Shown here one piece after another: positions 16,078-24,546 of a stretch of DNA of 64,000 nucleotides. Where the stretch lies: assembly GCF_020829645.1 (NCBI RefSeq), contig NZ_JAIVFS010000022.1:46893-110892 (forward strand). Reading direction: 5' to 3'. A program made the translations under genes and the position numbers. This DNA comes from Nostoc mirabile CHAB5784 (lineage in GTDB: Bacteria > Cyanobacteriota > Cyanobacteriia > Cyanobacteriales > Nostocaceae). Under the pieces are notes generated by a model. It worked only from the letters and a program-made list of their open reading frames with translations, was not told the origin of the DNA and made no database searches. The first letter of the stretch is position 1. Each line of letters begins with the position of its first letter.

Positions 16078-16281
16078 ATGAATAGCACACAAGCTGCTCT
16101 AAGAGACGAAATTCGAGAACTTGCTGAGGAAGCTTTTCACCAAAAGCTGATCTCTGGGCATGGTGATGGCCCGGATATGAATGAGTATCAAATTGTCTAC
16201 CAAGGCAAACCCAGGCATCTCCCACTAGAACAAGCACGTTTTTTCTTAACTAACTTGCTTTACAGAAGTCGCATTCATTAG
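16078..16281 (+). CDS. Small conserved-looking protein beside the cyanophycin genes
   Basis: 67 residues from ATG 16078 (MNSTQAALRDEIRELAEEAF...LLYRSRIH). An in-frame GTG at 16018 would add 20 residues but has no advantage. The protein is soluble and helical with a charged N-terminal helix. NEYQIVYQGKPRHLPLEQAR looks like a folded core. I do not recognise a named family. It sits between cphA2 (divergent) and cphB (same strand, 373 bp on), so a link to cyanophycin turnover is possible but only positional. Confidence 0.55.
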   Translation: MNSTQAALRDEIRELAEEAFHQKLISGHGDGPDMNEYQIVYQGKPRHLPLEQARFFLTNLLYRSRIH

Positions 16282-16654
16282 GACTTACCATCAGATATCT
16301 AATTGCACCCAGCGAGAGTTAATACCAATTATTTAATAATTGCCCAAGAAATTTTCAATCGGCAATTAGCAATGCCTCTAGAAAATCACTCTAGAGGCAG
16401 TTGCTGCTGTGGGTTTTATTAAGTCAACAAACGTTAATAAGGATAGTTATTTTTTATGTAATTTTATTTTTTGGAAAAATCTTTTGGTTTCGCTGCGATG
16501 TCTAACGACAAACGGCAACTCTTGGAAACGCTTTGCGAATGCGTCTACGCAAACTGTAATACTACCTTCTATCAAGTGATCTACCAAAGGGATGATTTGA
16601 TAGTTGGAATTGTCATGGTTTAGTAAAATTTATTAACTCAAATCAGGGGGCATC
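16282..16654. other. Upstream region of cphB
   Basis: No gene. Bases 16495-16551 carry a dispersed repeat (GCGATGTCTAACGAC ... GCGTCTACGC) that recurs at 46289-46327, where it supplies the start codon of glcE. The promoter of cphB should lie downstream of it, but no clear site is seen. Confidence 0.5.
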
Positions 16655-17497
16655 ATGGTAGAAAGTAATCCCAAACGGCAGTTGGTAATTATAGGGGGAG
16701 CCGAAGACAAGGAAGGAGATTGCCAAATTCTGCGGGACTTTGTGCGACGCGCTGGGGGTACGAAGGCGTATATTGTAATTCTGACAGCGGCGACAGAATT
16801 ACCAAGAGAAGTGGGAGAAAACTATATTAGAGTATTTGAGCGACTGGGAGCCGAAAATGCTCGCATTATTGATACAGAAACCCGCGAAGATGCATCTTCA
16901 TCTACTGCATTAGAAGCAATTCATAAAGCAACTGGGGTCTTTTTTACCGGAGGAGATCAAGCTCGCATAACTAACATTCTCAAGGGCACCGAAATAGATA
17001 CGGCGATTCATCAACGGTTCTCTGAAGGTGTAGTTATCGCAGGCACAAGTGCCGGAGCTGCCGTGATGCCAGACGTAATGATTGTAGAAGGCGACTCAGA
17101 AACACATCCTCGGATTGAAACTGTTGAAATGGGCCCCGGTCTTGGTTTTCTACCAGGAGTGGTAATTGACCAGCATTTTTCCCAACGCGGACGCTTGGGA
17201 CGCTTAATTTCAGCTTTGATACTACAGCCTGCTGTTTTGGGATTCGGTATTGACGAGAATACCGCTATGGTCGTGACAGATAACCAAATTGAAATTATTG
17301 GTGCAGGTGCGGTTACGATTGTTGATGAATCAGAGGCTACGTACAACAATATGGACGAAATTTTGAAGGATGAGTCTTTGGCGATTTGCGGAGCAAAGCT
17401 TCATATTTTGCCACATGGCTTCAAATTTGACTTAAAAACCCGCCAGCCTATCCTAAATAATGGCTCTGTGGCAAATATGTCTGTAGCTGTTGGTTGA
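16655..17497 (+). CDS. cphB: Cyanophycinase
   Basis: Serine-type exopeptidase that cuts cyanophycin into beta-Asp-Arg dipeptides. 280 residues, close to the usual cytoplasmic CphB length. The catalytic Ser lies in GTSAGAA (about residue 131), a nucleophile-elbow motif of the peptidase S51 group. VIDQHFSQRGRLGRL and GFGIDENTA are further family hallmarks, and the N-terminus LVIIGGAEDKEGDC is typical. There is no signal peptide, so it acts in the cytoplasm. ATG 16655 follows an AGGGGGCATC purine-rich site. The partner cphA2 is divergent nearby. Together they give one enzyme releasing the dipeptide and one able to re-polymerise it. Confidence 0.93.
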   Translation: MVESNPKRQLVIIGGAEDKEGDCQILRDFVRRAGGTKAYIVILTAATELPREVGENYIRVFERLGAENARIIDTETREDASSSTALEAIHKATGVFFTGGDQARITNILKGTEIDTAIHQRFSEGVVIAGTSAGAAVMPDVMIVEGDSETHPRIETVEMGPGLGFLPGVVIDQHFSQRGRLGRLISALILQPAVLGFGIDENTAMVVTDNQIEIIGAGAVTIVDESEATYNNMDEILKDESLAICGAKLHILPHGFKFDLKTRQPILNNGSVANMSVAVG

Positions 17498-17711
17498 ATC
17501 AACACCTAACTTTTACCAGGTGCGTTTAAATTGAGCCAATAATTAATATTTGTAGATTAGTGACATTTATTTCTTGAATCTCCTCCCAAGTACTCTTAGA
17601 AATAGCGGACATAGCCCCGCATTTTCACGAGGAAAGGGGGGATTTATTATTAACAAAACAGAATTCAGGAGTCAGGAGCCAGAATTCAGAATTTAATTCT
17701 GTGTGACATCT

Positions 17712-18209
17712 ATGACAATCTACTTTTATAACACTCGTGAAGAATATGGCTGTTTCTCTAACTTTTCGCCCTACGGCTTTGAATTAGATGGATTCTATTG
17801 GTCAACTAGCGAACACTACTTTCAAGTTAGCAGGTAGTCATTGCGAATGGAGCGAAGCGGAATGAAGCAATCGCAGCATCTAGACTTTACGATTGCAACT
17901 CTAAGAGACGCTCCGCGAACGCTTCATTTCATTACGCTCGCAATGACAAAATATGTTTTTACACATTTGGGATGCTCCCACATCATGCGGCAAGGTGTGC
18001 TATCTAAATTTCAAACTCATACAGATATCAGGAATATCTTACTTTCCACAGGCAATGCAGAAATTGTTGAAAACTCGCCCATCGATTTTTACTGGGGCTG
18101 CGGAGCCGATGGTAGTGGTAAAAACATGCTAGGAAAAATTTTAATGCAGGTGCGAGAGATCCTGCAACATACATACAGCGCAGATGTTGATAATAGAAAT
18201 GTTAAATAA
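17712..18209 (+). pseudogene. NADAR (YbiA-like) gene interrupted by a palindromic repeat
   Basis: The 5' piece 17712-17837 encodes MTIYFYNTREEYGCFSNFSP and WSTSEHYFQVSR, the classic NADAR/YbiA N-terminus, and then hits a TAG. The 3' piece, about 17985-18209, encodes HIMRQGVLSKFQTH, LLSTGNAEIVENSPID and WGCGADGSGKNMLGKILMQV, the classic C-terminus. Between them lies the GTCATTGCGA element (17837-17947), with about 40 residues of the normal protein missing. NADAR proteins act on ADP-ribose-containing metabolites or modified riboflavin intermediates. This copy is broken by insertion plus deletion and should be inactive. Confidence 0.8.
17837..17947. repeat. GTCATTGCGA-type palindromic repeat, copy 2 (inside the NADAR gene)
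   Basis: Ends GTCATTGCGA (17837-17846) and TCGCAATGAC (17938-17947). The interior shares ATTGCAACTCTAAGAGACGC with the copy at 61152-61248. Its left end coincides with the point where the NADAR frame breaks. Confidence 0.8.
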
Positions 18210-18806
18210 CATTCTTGCTATGAATGTTTGCTCCAATATGAACTTTTATAATCGAAATTGAAGGACAGATAGGCAATTAAAGGCGTGAAACTAAGATTAC
18301 TAGACTCAAACTTCTAGTAATACATTACCTTGAAAAAATATTTTTATATTTTATAGTTTTACAGACACTAAAGACACACTCGCCTAAACTTCTGAAATTT
18401 ACATTCTTGTTGAGTAGCTTAAAAGCAGCAATTCTTCACAGGATTGACACTCTACGCTCTAAAAACGTATTTATATTTTAAAGTTTCCTATTGCCTAAGT
18501 AACAACTATAGTTATTACTCTTCATGAGTGGTAATCTGAAAGCCTCGATCAACGATTCAATAGCGAAGCGATCGCTTCATTGATAGACTCTCATACCAAT
18601 TCGCAAAAATCTTGATACATATAGATTTCTCGTAGGGCATGGCAAAGACAAGCCCCTACCAGCGTATTTGTATCATTTTATTATTAAAGTGAAATGGTAT
18701 CACGCCTACTTAACCTACGCTGTGCTAAACCAAACCAACCTGATGAAAGATACCTTGTGGTTTTGGGAACACTAGATTTAGCACCAGACTGAACAGGAAA
18801 GGGCTG
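18210..18806. other. Intergenic, no gene seen
   Basis: AT-rich. The stretch around 18610-18700 (ACCAGCGTATTTGTATCATT) recurs in part at 51460-51485. Otherwise nothing was identified. Confidence 0.5.
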
Positions 18807-19910
18807 ATGTCTAAAGGCGAATGGAATAACAGATCGAAAAATACAGTTCCCCTACAATTACCCATAACATACTTAAAATCAGTGAAGCGTAATACAATTA
18901 CCCATGAATTTGACTCTGGTTCACAAGCAGAAATACTACCTATACAGGAAAGTGACAACAATTTATCGGAAGCATCCAAGCTACTAAAGCAAGGAATTCA
19001 ACAGCAGCAAGCTGGTGAATTAATAGCGGCTTTGAAGTCCTTACAACAATCCTTGGGGTTGTTTCAGTCCGTTGGGGATTTGCAAAAACAGGCACAGGCA
19101 CTTTCTTTTTTAGGATTGGTAACTTACAGCGCTGGAGACTACAAAGGTGCTATCTCTTACTCCCAACAGTGTTTGTCTTTGCTGAATAAGAACTCAGATT
19201 TAGCATTGCAGATGCAAGCACTTTCCCATGTAGGGAATGCATACCGTCATCTAAATGACCATAACAAGGCTATTGAATTTTTGGAAAAATGCTTAAAAAT
19301 AACGCAACAGCTGCAAGACAAACGTAGTCAAGTAGCAGCACTGAATAATTTGGGATTGGTGTATAAAGCTTCGGGAAACTTTACGCAGGCAATCGAGTAT
19401 CAGCAGCAAAGCCTAGAAATTGTCCGGGAACTCAAAGATAACTGGGGCGAGGAACAGGTACTCAAAAATTTGGGTAATGCTTGGTATGCTTTGGACAATT
19501 ACCCAAAAGCGATCGCCTATTATGAGCAGTGTGTAGTACTAGCACGCTCCTTAAAACATGTTCGCAGTGCCTCTCAGGTGCTAAAGAATCTAGGGAATGC
19601 TTGTTATGCCTTAGGTGATTATGCTAAAGCCATTAAGTATTATGAAGAACGCCTGCAATTAGCTAGAGAAATTCAAGACAAGCGTAGCGAGGAACAGTCT
19701 TTAGGTAATTTAGGAGTTGCTTGTGAAGCTTTGGGTGACTATAACAAAGCCATTAAGTATTATGAAGAACGTTTGCTGTTAGCTAGAAGTATCAAAGATC
19801 GGCGCAGTGAAGAAGAAGCTCTTGATCGTCTCAAAGCTGCTTGCTACGCCTTGGGTGATTATGCCAAAGCTATGCAATACCAGCAAGGAACATCTTCAAA
19901 TAATTCGTAA
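18807..19910 (+). CDS. Tetratricopeptide-repeat protein
   Basis: 367 residues. After a 60-residue polar leader come about seven 40-residue TPR units of the Rapsyn/LGN-like class (LKNLGNACYALGDYAKAIKY then YEERLQLAREIQDKRSEEQ). It is likely a cytoplasmic protein-interaction scaffold; no enzymatic domain is attached, and similar arrays occur in cyanobacterial signalling and secretion proteins. ATG 18807 is preceded by CAGGAAAGGG. The gene ends inside a heptamer array: the stop TAA (19908-19910) and the last residues SNNS come from (TAATTCG)n. The original C-terminus may therefore have been replaced. Confidence 0.75.
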   Translation: MSKGEWNNRSKNTVPLQLPITYLKSVKRNTITHEFDSGSQAEILPIQESDNNLSEASKLLKQGIQQQQAGELIAALKSLQQSLGLFQSVGDLQKQAQALSFLGLVTYSAGDYKGAISYSQQCLSLLNKNSDLALQMQALSHVGNAYRHLNDHNKAIEFLEKCLKITQQLQDKRSQVAALNNLGLVYKASGNFTQAIEYQQQSLEIVRELKDNWGEEQVLKNLGNAWYALDNYPKAIAYYEQCVVLARSLKHVRSASQVLKNLGNACYALGDYAKAIKYYEERLQLAREIQDKRSEEQSLGNLGVACEALGDYNKAIKYYEERLLLARSIKDRRSEEEALDRLKAACYALGDYAKAMQYQQGTSSNNS

Positions 19911-19934
19911 TTCGTAATTCGTAATTCGTAATTC
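19901..19934 (+). repeat. STRR heptamer array (TAATTCG)n supplying a stop codon
   Basis: Four perfect TAATTCG units plus a partial one. The TPR gene terminates at the TAA of the second unit. Confidence 0.8.
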
Positions 19935-20075
19935 AGTTTTGTAATGGGGATAAAGACAAGAGTCACAAAACTTGCTGATGCCATTAGCTCTCTTGACAAA
20001 AACGCCCAAAAATCGTTAAAAAGCAAGAGAGGGAAAGGAATAATTAAGAGTTAATAATTAGTTAATAATTTAAAA

Positions 20076-20774
20076 TTACTCGCATAGGTCAATTTCTTCC
20101 ATTGTCTTTTGTTGCTGGAGATATGCGAGAACTTCTAATGTATCTACTTGGGGAAATTGGGCATAAAAATTACTCACACTCCGAAAGGGTTCCGGTGTTT
20201 CCAAGACAATGGTGCGATCGCCCCACTGTTCTAACCAAGATAGCAATTTTGGTGGTGCTACTGGAGTACATAGCCAAACTGCTGCTGGAGAAAGCGTTTT
20301 CAGAGCAGTTGCTGCTACCGCTATTGTCATACCTGTAGCAATGCCATCATCAACTAAGATGAGCGTCGCATCCTCTGCATTCACCTGCCCACAAGCAGGA
20401 ATTAATAAAGCCTCAAGAGACTTAGCAAGGTTTATCGCTTTATTTAAAACTACTTCCCGCCACCGCGCATCATGTTTAAGGCGAAATAGCTTTTGATCCG
20501 TCCAAAGAACATTTCCAAAAGTCGTGACTGCACCAATTGCTAACTCTGGGTTTTCTGGATGGCTAATCTTTTTCGCCACAACAATTGTCAACGGACAATC
20601 CAAAAGACGTGCTATTGGTGCTGCTACTGGTACACCTCCTCTTGGCAAAGCATAAACAATTGGTACAGGCTTAACCCCAGAATCAATAGTTTGCTGAGTC
20701 AAAACATCATGAATCACTCGCGCCAATAACTCACCCGCATGGGTGCGATCGGCGAAAAGCGGGGTATGTGACAT
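20076..20774 (-). CDS. Phosphoribosyltransferase-family protein
   Basis: 232 residues from ATG 20774, chosen because GGGGGA lies just upstream; an ATG at 20789 would add five residues. The PRPP-binding motif LILVDDGIATGMTIA (two acids followed by a small-residue loop) at about residues 138-152 is clear, as are ALPRGGVPVAAPIA and VVAKKISHPENPELAIGAV. This is the predicted-phosphoribosyltransferase type (COG1926-like), whose substrate is not known. Monocistronic; the gene is convergent with the TPR protein gene. The family is sure, the reaction is not. Confidence 0.85.
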   Translation of the reverse strand: MSHTPLFADRTHAGELLARVIHDVLTQQTIDSGVKPVPIVYALPRGGVPVAAPIARLLDCPLTIVVAKKISHPENPELAIGAVTTFGNVLWTDQKLFRLKHDARWREVVLNKAINLAKSLEALLIPACGQVNAEDATLILVDDGIATGMTIAVAATALKTLSPAAVWLCTPVAPPKLLSWLEQWGDRTIVLETPEPFRSVSNFYAQFPQVDTLEVLAYLQQQKTMEEIDLCE

Positions 20775-20966
20775 GGTTTCCCCCAGCATTTTAGGACGGT
20801 ACTGCTTTTATGATGACTGAATTTTGTCTCAAATTAACTGATACAATAAGATTTGTATAAATAATTAAGTATTCAGCAAAAGTCTATTTATTCTGATAAA
20901 TCTCCAACCAAAGCAGTATTTAACTCAGATAAGACAGATGGTGCTGATGCCAAAATCCTAATTTTC

Positions 20967-21647
20967 ATGAGCAGCGAAACCCAACTCAGCCTCTTCGACG
21001 ACTCAACCCTTAACCAACGAGAACTGATTCCCACAGACGCTAAAATTGCGATCGCTCCGGGAACTTATTCTGACATGACGGAGTTGGCACAGCATTGCGA
21101 TCGCTGCCATCGTTGTCCATTGGGAGACACTCGAACTCATGCTGTTGTCGGACGCGGTAATCTCAAAGCCCCAATTATGGTTATAGGAGAAGCGCCTGGT
21201 CAAAATGAAGACGAAACCGGCTTACCATTTGTAGGCAGATCAGGGCAGTTGCTAGAGAAAATTTTGGCATCCGTAAATCTCACTACAGAGCAAGATGTAT
21301 ATATTGCCAATATAAATAAATGTCGTCCACCAGATAATAGAGTTCCTACACCTGTAGAAGTGGCGGCTTGTCTACCCTACTTATTGGAACAAATTCGCCT
21401 AGTTGACCCTAAAATAATTCTGTTAACAGGTGCAACTGCTGTCAAAGGCATCACAGGCGATAAGCGGGGGATTACGAAAATTCGCGGACAGTGGCTAGAG
21501 TGGGAAGGGCGTTTATGTATGCCAATTTTTCATCCTTCCTACTTGCTGCGTAACCCTTCTAAAGAAAGAGGTGCGCCTAAATGGTTGATGTGGCAGGATA
21601 TCCAAGCAGTGCGTGCCAAGTTAGACGAAATCCAAAATAATAGCTAA
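20967..21647 (+). CDS. Uracil-DNA glycosylase, family 4 (iron-sulfur)
   Basis: Removes uracil from DNA at the first step of base-excision repair. 226 residues. The family-4 landmarks are present: the cysteine cluster CDRCHRCPLGDTR, GEAPGQNEDETGLPFVGRSG (water-activating loop), INKCRPPDNRVPTP and AACLPYL (further Fe-S cysteines), and IFHPSYLLRNP as the C-terminal His motif. Start ATG 20967. It stands alone, divergent from the phosphoribosyltransferase gene with about 190 bp between them. Confidence 0.92.
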   Translation: MSSETQLSLFDDSTLNQRELIPTDAKIAIAPGTYSDMTELAQHCDRCHRCPLGDTRTHAVVGRGNLKAPIMVIGEAPGQNEDETGLPFVGRSGQLLEKILASVNLTTEQDVYIANINKCRPPDNRVPTPVEVAACLPYLLEQIRLVDPKIILLTGATAVKGITGDKRGITKIRGQWLEWEGRLCMPIFHPSYLLRNPSKERGAPKWLMWQDIQAVRAKLDEIQNNS

Positions 21648-21847
21648 TCCTTAATTCCCTCTTTTTAAGGGTTGTTATTGCGAACATCTTTTCAATTACT
21701 TGCTTCGTTCCTATGCCGCTTGGGAAGAAATTCCAAAGTTAATAGCTAAAGTCCTCTCAAGAGGACTAAATACAAGATTTTAAGCGATGTAGACGACTAG
21801 ATTCTGTGAAAGAGAAAATTTCAGTCCACTAATTGCGATCACTATCT

Positions 21848-21961
21848 TTGATTCATGCTGTGCTAGCAGTGGCTGGGTCAACTACCGTGCTATTGGTTGG
21901 TGCAGGTGTGTTCTACCACGGTTTGCGTCGCTACTCCTCAGAAAATTTGATGCAGATGTGA
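21848..21961 (+). CDS. Candidate 37-residue single-span membrane peptide
   Basis: Starting at TTG 21848 (no ATG available), the frame encodes LIHAVLAVAGSTTVLLVGAG followed by VFYHGLRRYSSENLMQM and a TGA at 21959-21961. It has one clean hydrophobic span with a positive C-terminal flank. Cyanobacteria have many photosystem and NDH peptides of this size, but this sequence does not match one I can name. It could equally be the remnant end of a larger membrane protein. A stop lies 21 nt upstream in frame. Confidence 0.28.
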   Translation: MIHAVLAVAGSTTVLLVGAGVFYHGLRRYSSENLMQM

Positions 21962-22096
21962 GGTTAGGTTGAATGTTGGCAAACCTTCAACATTCCAAGA
22001 AGTTGTCGTTGGTAAAATAAATTGGTTTGTATTTTTCAGCGACAGTAAGAGCAAAGTTATACTAATGGCTGAGAATACTTCTGTTGCAGATTCATT

Positions 22097-24298
22097 ATGA
22101 ACGATACAAGTTCGGTCAAAAGAATTTTGGTTTTAGCAGCGAATCCAAAAGACACTTCAAGATTGCGATTGGATGAAGAAGTTCGAGATATTGAGGCAGG
22201 GCTGCAACGCTCCAAAAATCGTGATCAGTTTGTATTGACTCAAAAGTGGGCGGTACGACCAAGAGATATTCAACGAGCGATGTTGGATATTAGTCCGCAC
22301 ATCGTGCATTTTTCTGGACATGGTGCCGGAGACGAAGGTTTAGTATTCGAGGATGAAACTGGACAACCAAAATTGGTTGAAGGGCAAGCTTTGGCTAGGC
22401 TATTTGATCTGTTTTCTGACAGAGTAGAGTGTGTTGTCCTGAATGGTTGCTATTCCGAGGTGCAAGCACGATCAATTGCTCAATACATTAAAAGTGTCAT
22501 CGGTATGACACAAGCAATTGGAGATGAAGCTTCAATTGAATTTTCAGTAGGCTTTTATGATGCTTTAGGAGCAGGTCGTCCAGTTGATTTTGCTTATAAA
22601 CTTGGCTGTAGCGCAATCGCATTGGCAGGAATTCCGAAAAATTTAACACCAGTTTTGATACAAAAGACTAATAGCATAAAGCCTTTTATGTCTAATACAA
22701 CACCTCAATCGGAACAGCAACGTAGAAATCAGAAAATAGAACTTTTTATCTCATATTCACACAGAGATGAAATATTGAGAGATGAACTAGCTAAACATCT
22801 CAAGTTGCTAGAAAAACAGCAAGTAATTTCTGCTTGGCATGACCGAGATATTAGTGCAGGCACAGAATGGGCTGGTCAAATCAGTAAACACTTTGAAACA
22901 GCTAAGGTAATTCTGCTGCTAATCAGCCCTGATTTTATCGCCTCTGACTATTGTTATGACATTGAGTTGTCACGAGCAATGGAACGACATGAATCAGGGG
23001 AAGCTCGTGTTATTCCAGTTATTTTACGACCAGTTGATTGGCTTGATGCGCCATTTGGAAAGTTACAAGCATTACCTAATAATGCAAAACCTATAACTAT
23101 TTGGGAAAACCGGGATTTAGCATTTGCAAATGTTGTTAAAGGTATCCGTTTAGTTTGCGAGGAACTACTCAGAGAAAAACAAGTTATAGAAGCCATTCGA
23201 GAAACAGGAATGGTCGCTCCGGAATTAACTGTACAAAACTCTGAATTTCTCAAAAAGTCATTCCAAATATTTGAAGTATTTAAAACTTCTGGAGTTCCAA
23301 CAGTAACTTTTGTGGAACCCCAGAACTTTCATTTGATTAAACTTGCCTTGATGCAGCCTGGAGTTGGTGTTGTTATTGAAGGACCTTCTGGTATTGGAAA
23401 GACAACAGCTCTGAGAAAAGCTCTTGAAGAAGTTAATCCAGAAGATAAAGGACTTCAGGTTAGAACTTTGAACGCCCGTAAACCGCAAGATTTATCTAAT
23501 ATTGGAACAATACAACAGTGGCACAACGGAATAGCTATTATAGATGACTTTCATCGATTAGAAGCGAGCTTGCAAGAGAAATTAGTTGACTATCTCAAGT
23601 ATCTTGCTGACAATGAACTTCCTAAAAAATTGGTTATTGTTGGCATACCAAGTACGGGTAAGCGTCTTGTAAATTTGTCTTTTGATGTCGCAACAAGAGT
23701 CAAATTCTTTAAACTTGGAAGAGTGGCAGATGAAATGATCCTTAAAATGATCAGAAGAGGAGAAGCAGCCTTAAATATAGTTTTTGACCATAGAACGGAT
23801 ATTGCTCGTTCCGCAAATGGAAGTCTGAATATAGCTCAATTTTTGTGTTATCACCTAGCAGCAGGAAAAGGTATTGCTGAGACTCAACACAGTACTGAGA
23901 TCATCACTAACAACCTTGAAATTGTAATTTCGGAAATTATGAGTAATGAGCTATCTTTAAAGTTTGAAGATGCTGTAAGATGCTTTGCCTCTTTAGATGA
24001 CTACAATGAAAGAACTTGCATTGAGCTTTTAAAAGAGCTAGCTCGTAGTTCAGACGGATTTCTATCGCTTAAACACATAAGAGATTCTAGACCTGAAATA
24101 AGCCAAGGAATTAATCAATTTATAGCGAATGATTACATTAAAATATTGTATCAAAGGTGTCCTGAGAGTAGTAAATACTTGCTATATGATAAAGAGTTAT
24201 GTGCCCTTATTGTAGATGATCCTCAACTAGTATTTTACCTGTTGAATACTCCTACTGTTCGTCTAAATACATTGGCAGGTAAAGCACCAATAAATTGA
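22097..24298 (+). CDS. CHAT - TIR - P-loop ATPase fusion (NLR-like)
   Basis: 733 residues with three recognisable parts. Residues about 8-190 are a CHAT (caspase-like) domain: HFSGHG with catalytic His75 and VLNGCYS with Cys118 form the dyad. Residues about 212-355 are a TIR domain: IELFISYSHRDEILRDEL, then SPDFIASDYCYDIELSRAM with Glu290 in the position of the NADase glutamate. Residues about 395-600 are a P-loop ATPase of the STAND/AAA kind: Walker A GPSGIGKTT near 429, Walker B GIAIIDDFHR near 479, then a helical C-terminal region without visible repeats. CHAT and TIR are alternative effector modules in bacterial immunity; both on one chain is unusual. No partner gene adjoins. A defence or cell-death role is inference from the architecture. 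Confidence 0.85.
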   Translation: MNDTSSVKRILVLAANPKDTSRLRLDEEVRDIEAGLQRSKNRDQFVLTQKWAVRPRDIQRAMLDISPHIVHFSGHGAGDEGLVFEDETGQPKLVEGQALARLFDLFSDRVECVVLNGCYSEVQARSIAQYIKSVIGMTQAIGDEASIEFSVGFYDALGAGRPVDFAYKLGCSAIALAGIPKNLTPVLIQKTNSIKPFMSNTTPQSEQQRRNQKIELFISYSHRDEILRDELAKHLKLLEKQQVISAWHDRDISAGTEWAGQISKHFETAKVILLLISPDFIASDYCYDIELSRAMERHESGEARVIPVILRPVDWLDAPFGKLQALPNNAKPITIWENRDLAFANVVKGIRLVCEELLREKQVIEAIRETGMVAPELTVQNSEFLKKSFQIFEVFKTSGVPTVTFVEPQNFHLIKLALMQPGVGVVIEGPSGIGKTTALRKALEEVNPEDKGLQVRTLNARKPQDLSNIGTIQQWHNGIAIIDDFHRLEASLQEKLVDYLKYLADNELPKKLVIVGIPSTGKRLVNLSFDVATRVKFFKLGRVADEMILKMIRRGEAALNIVFDHRTDIARSANGSLNIAQFLCYHLAAGKGIAETQHSTEIITNNLEIVISEIMSNELSLKFEDAVRCFASLDDYNERTCIELLKELARSSDGFLSLKHIRDSRPEISQGINQFIANDYIKILYQRCPESSKYLLYDKELCALIVDDPQLVFYLLNTPTVRLNTLAGKAPIN

Positions 24299-24546
24299 AT
24301 GTTCTAAAGAGCCTCAAAGTGTCACTCACGCAAAAGTCCAGAAAATATAGAGGTAAAAAATTTAGGTATTCTTACCTCATAACGGATGTAGTAAGTAATT
24401 TTGCGTTGCATATTTGCCGAATGATTTTAATGGTTTTATGGGATGGGCGTCTCGTCCGTCCTTTGTATTTTGGGGCAGGTAAGATACCCACCCCACAAGA
24501 TTCATTCCTAGATTCAGCAACGCCAGTAATTTATGCGAAGTCTAAT

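Noticed and set aside
15763..16654. NtcA-binding sites for the cyanophycin genes
   Set aside because: GTA and TAC triplets are present, but none with the GTA-N8-TAC spacing in a convincing promoter position.
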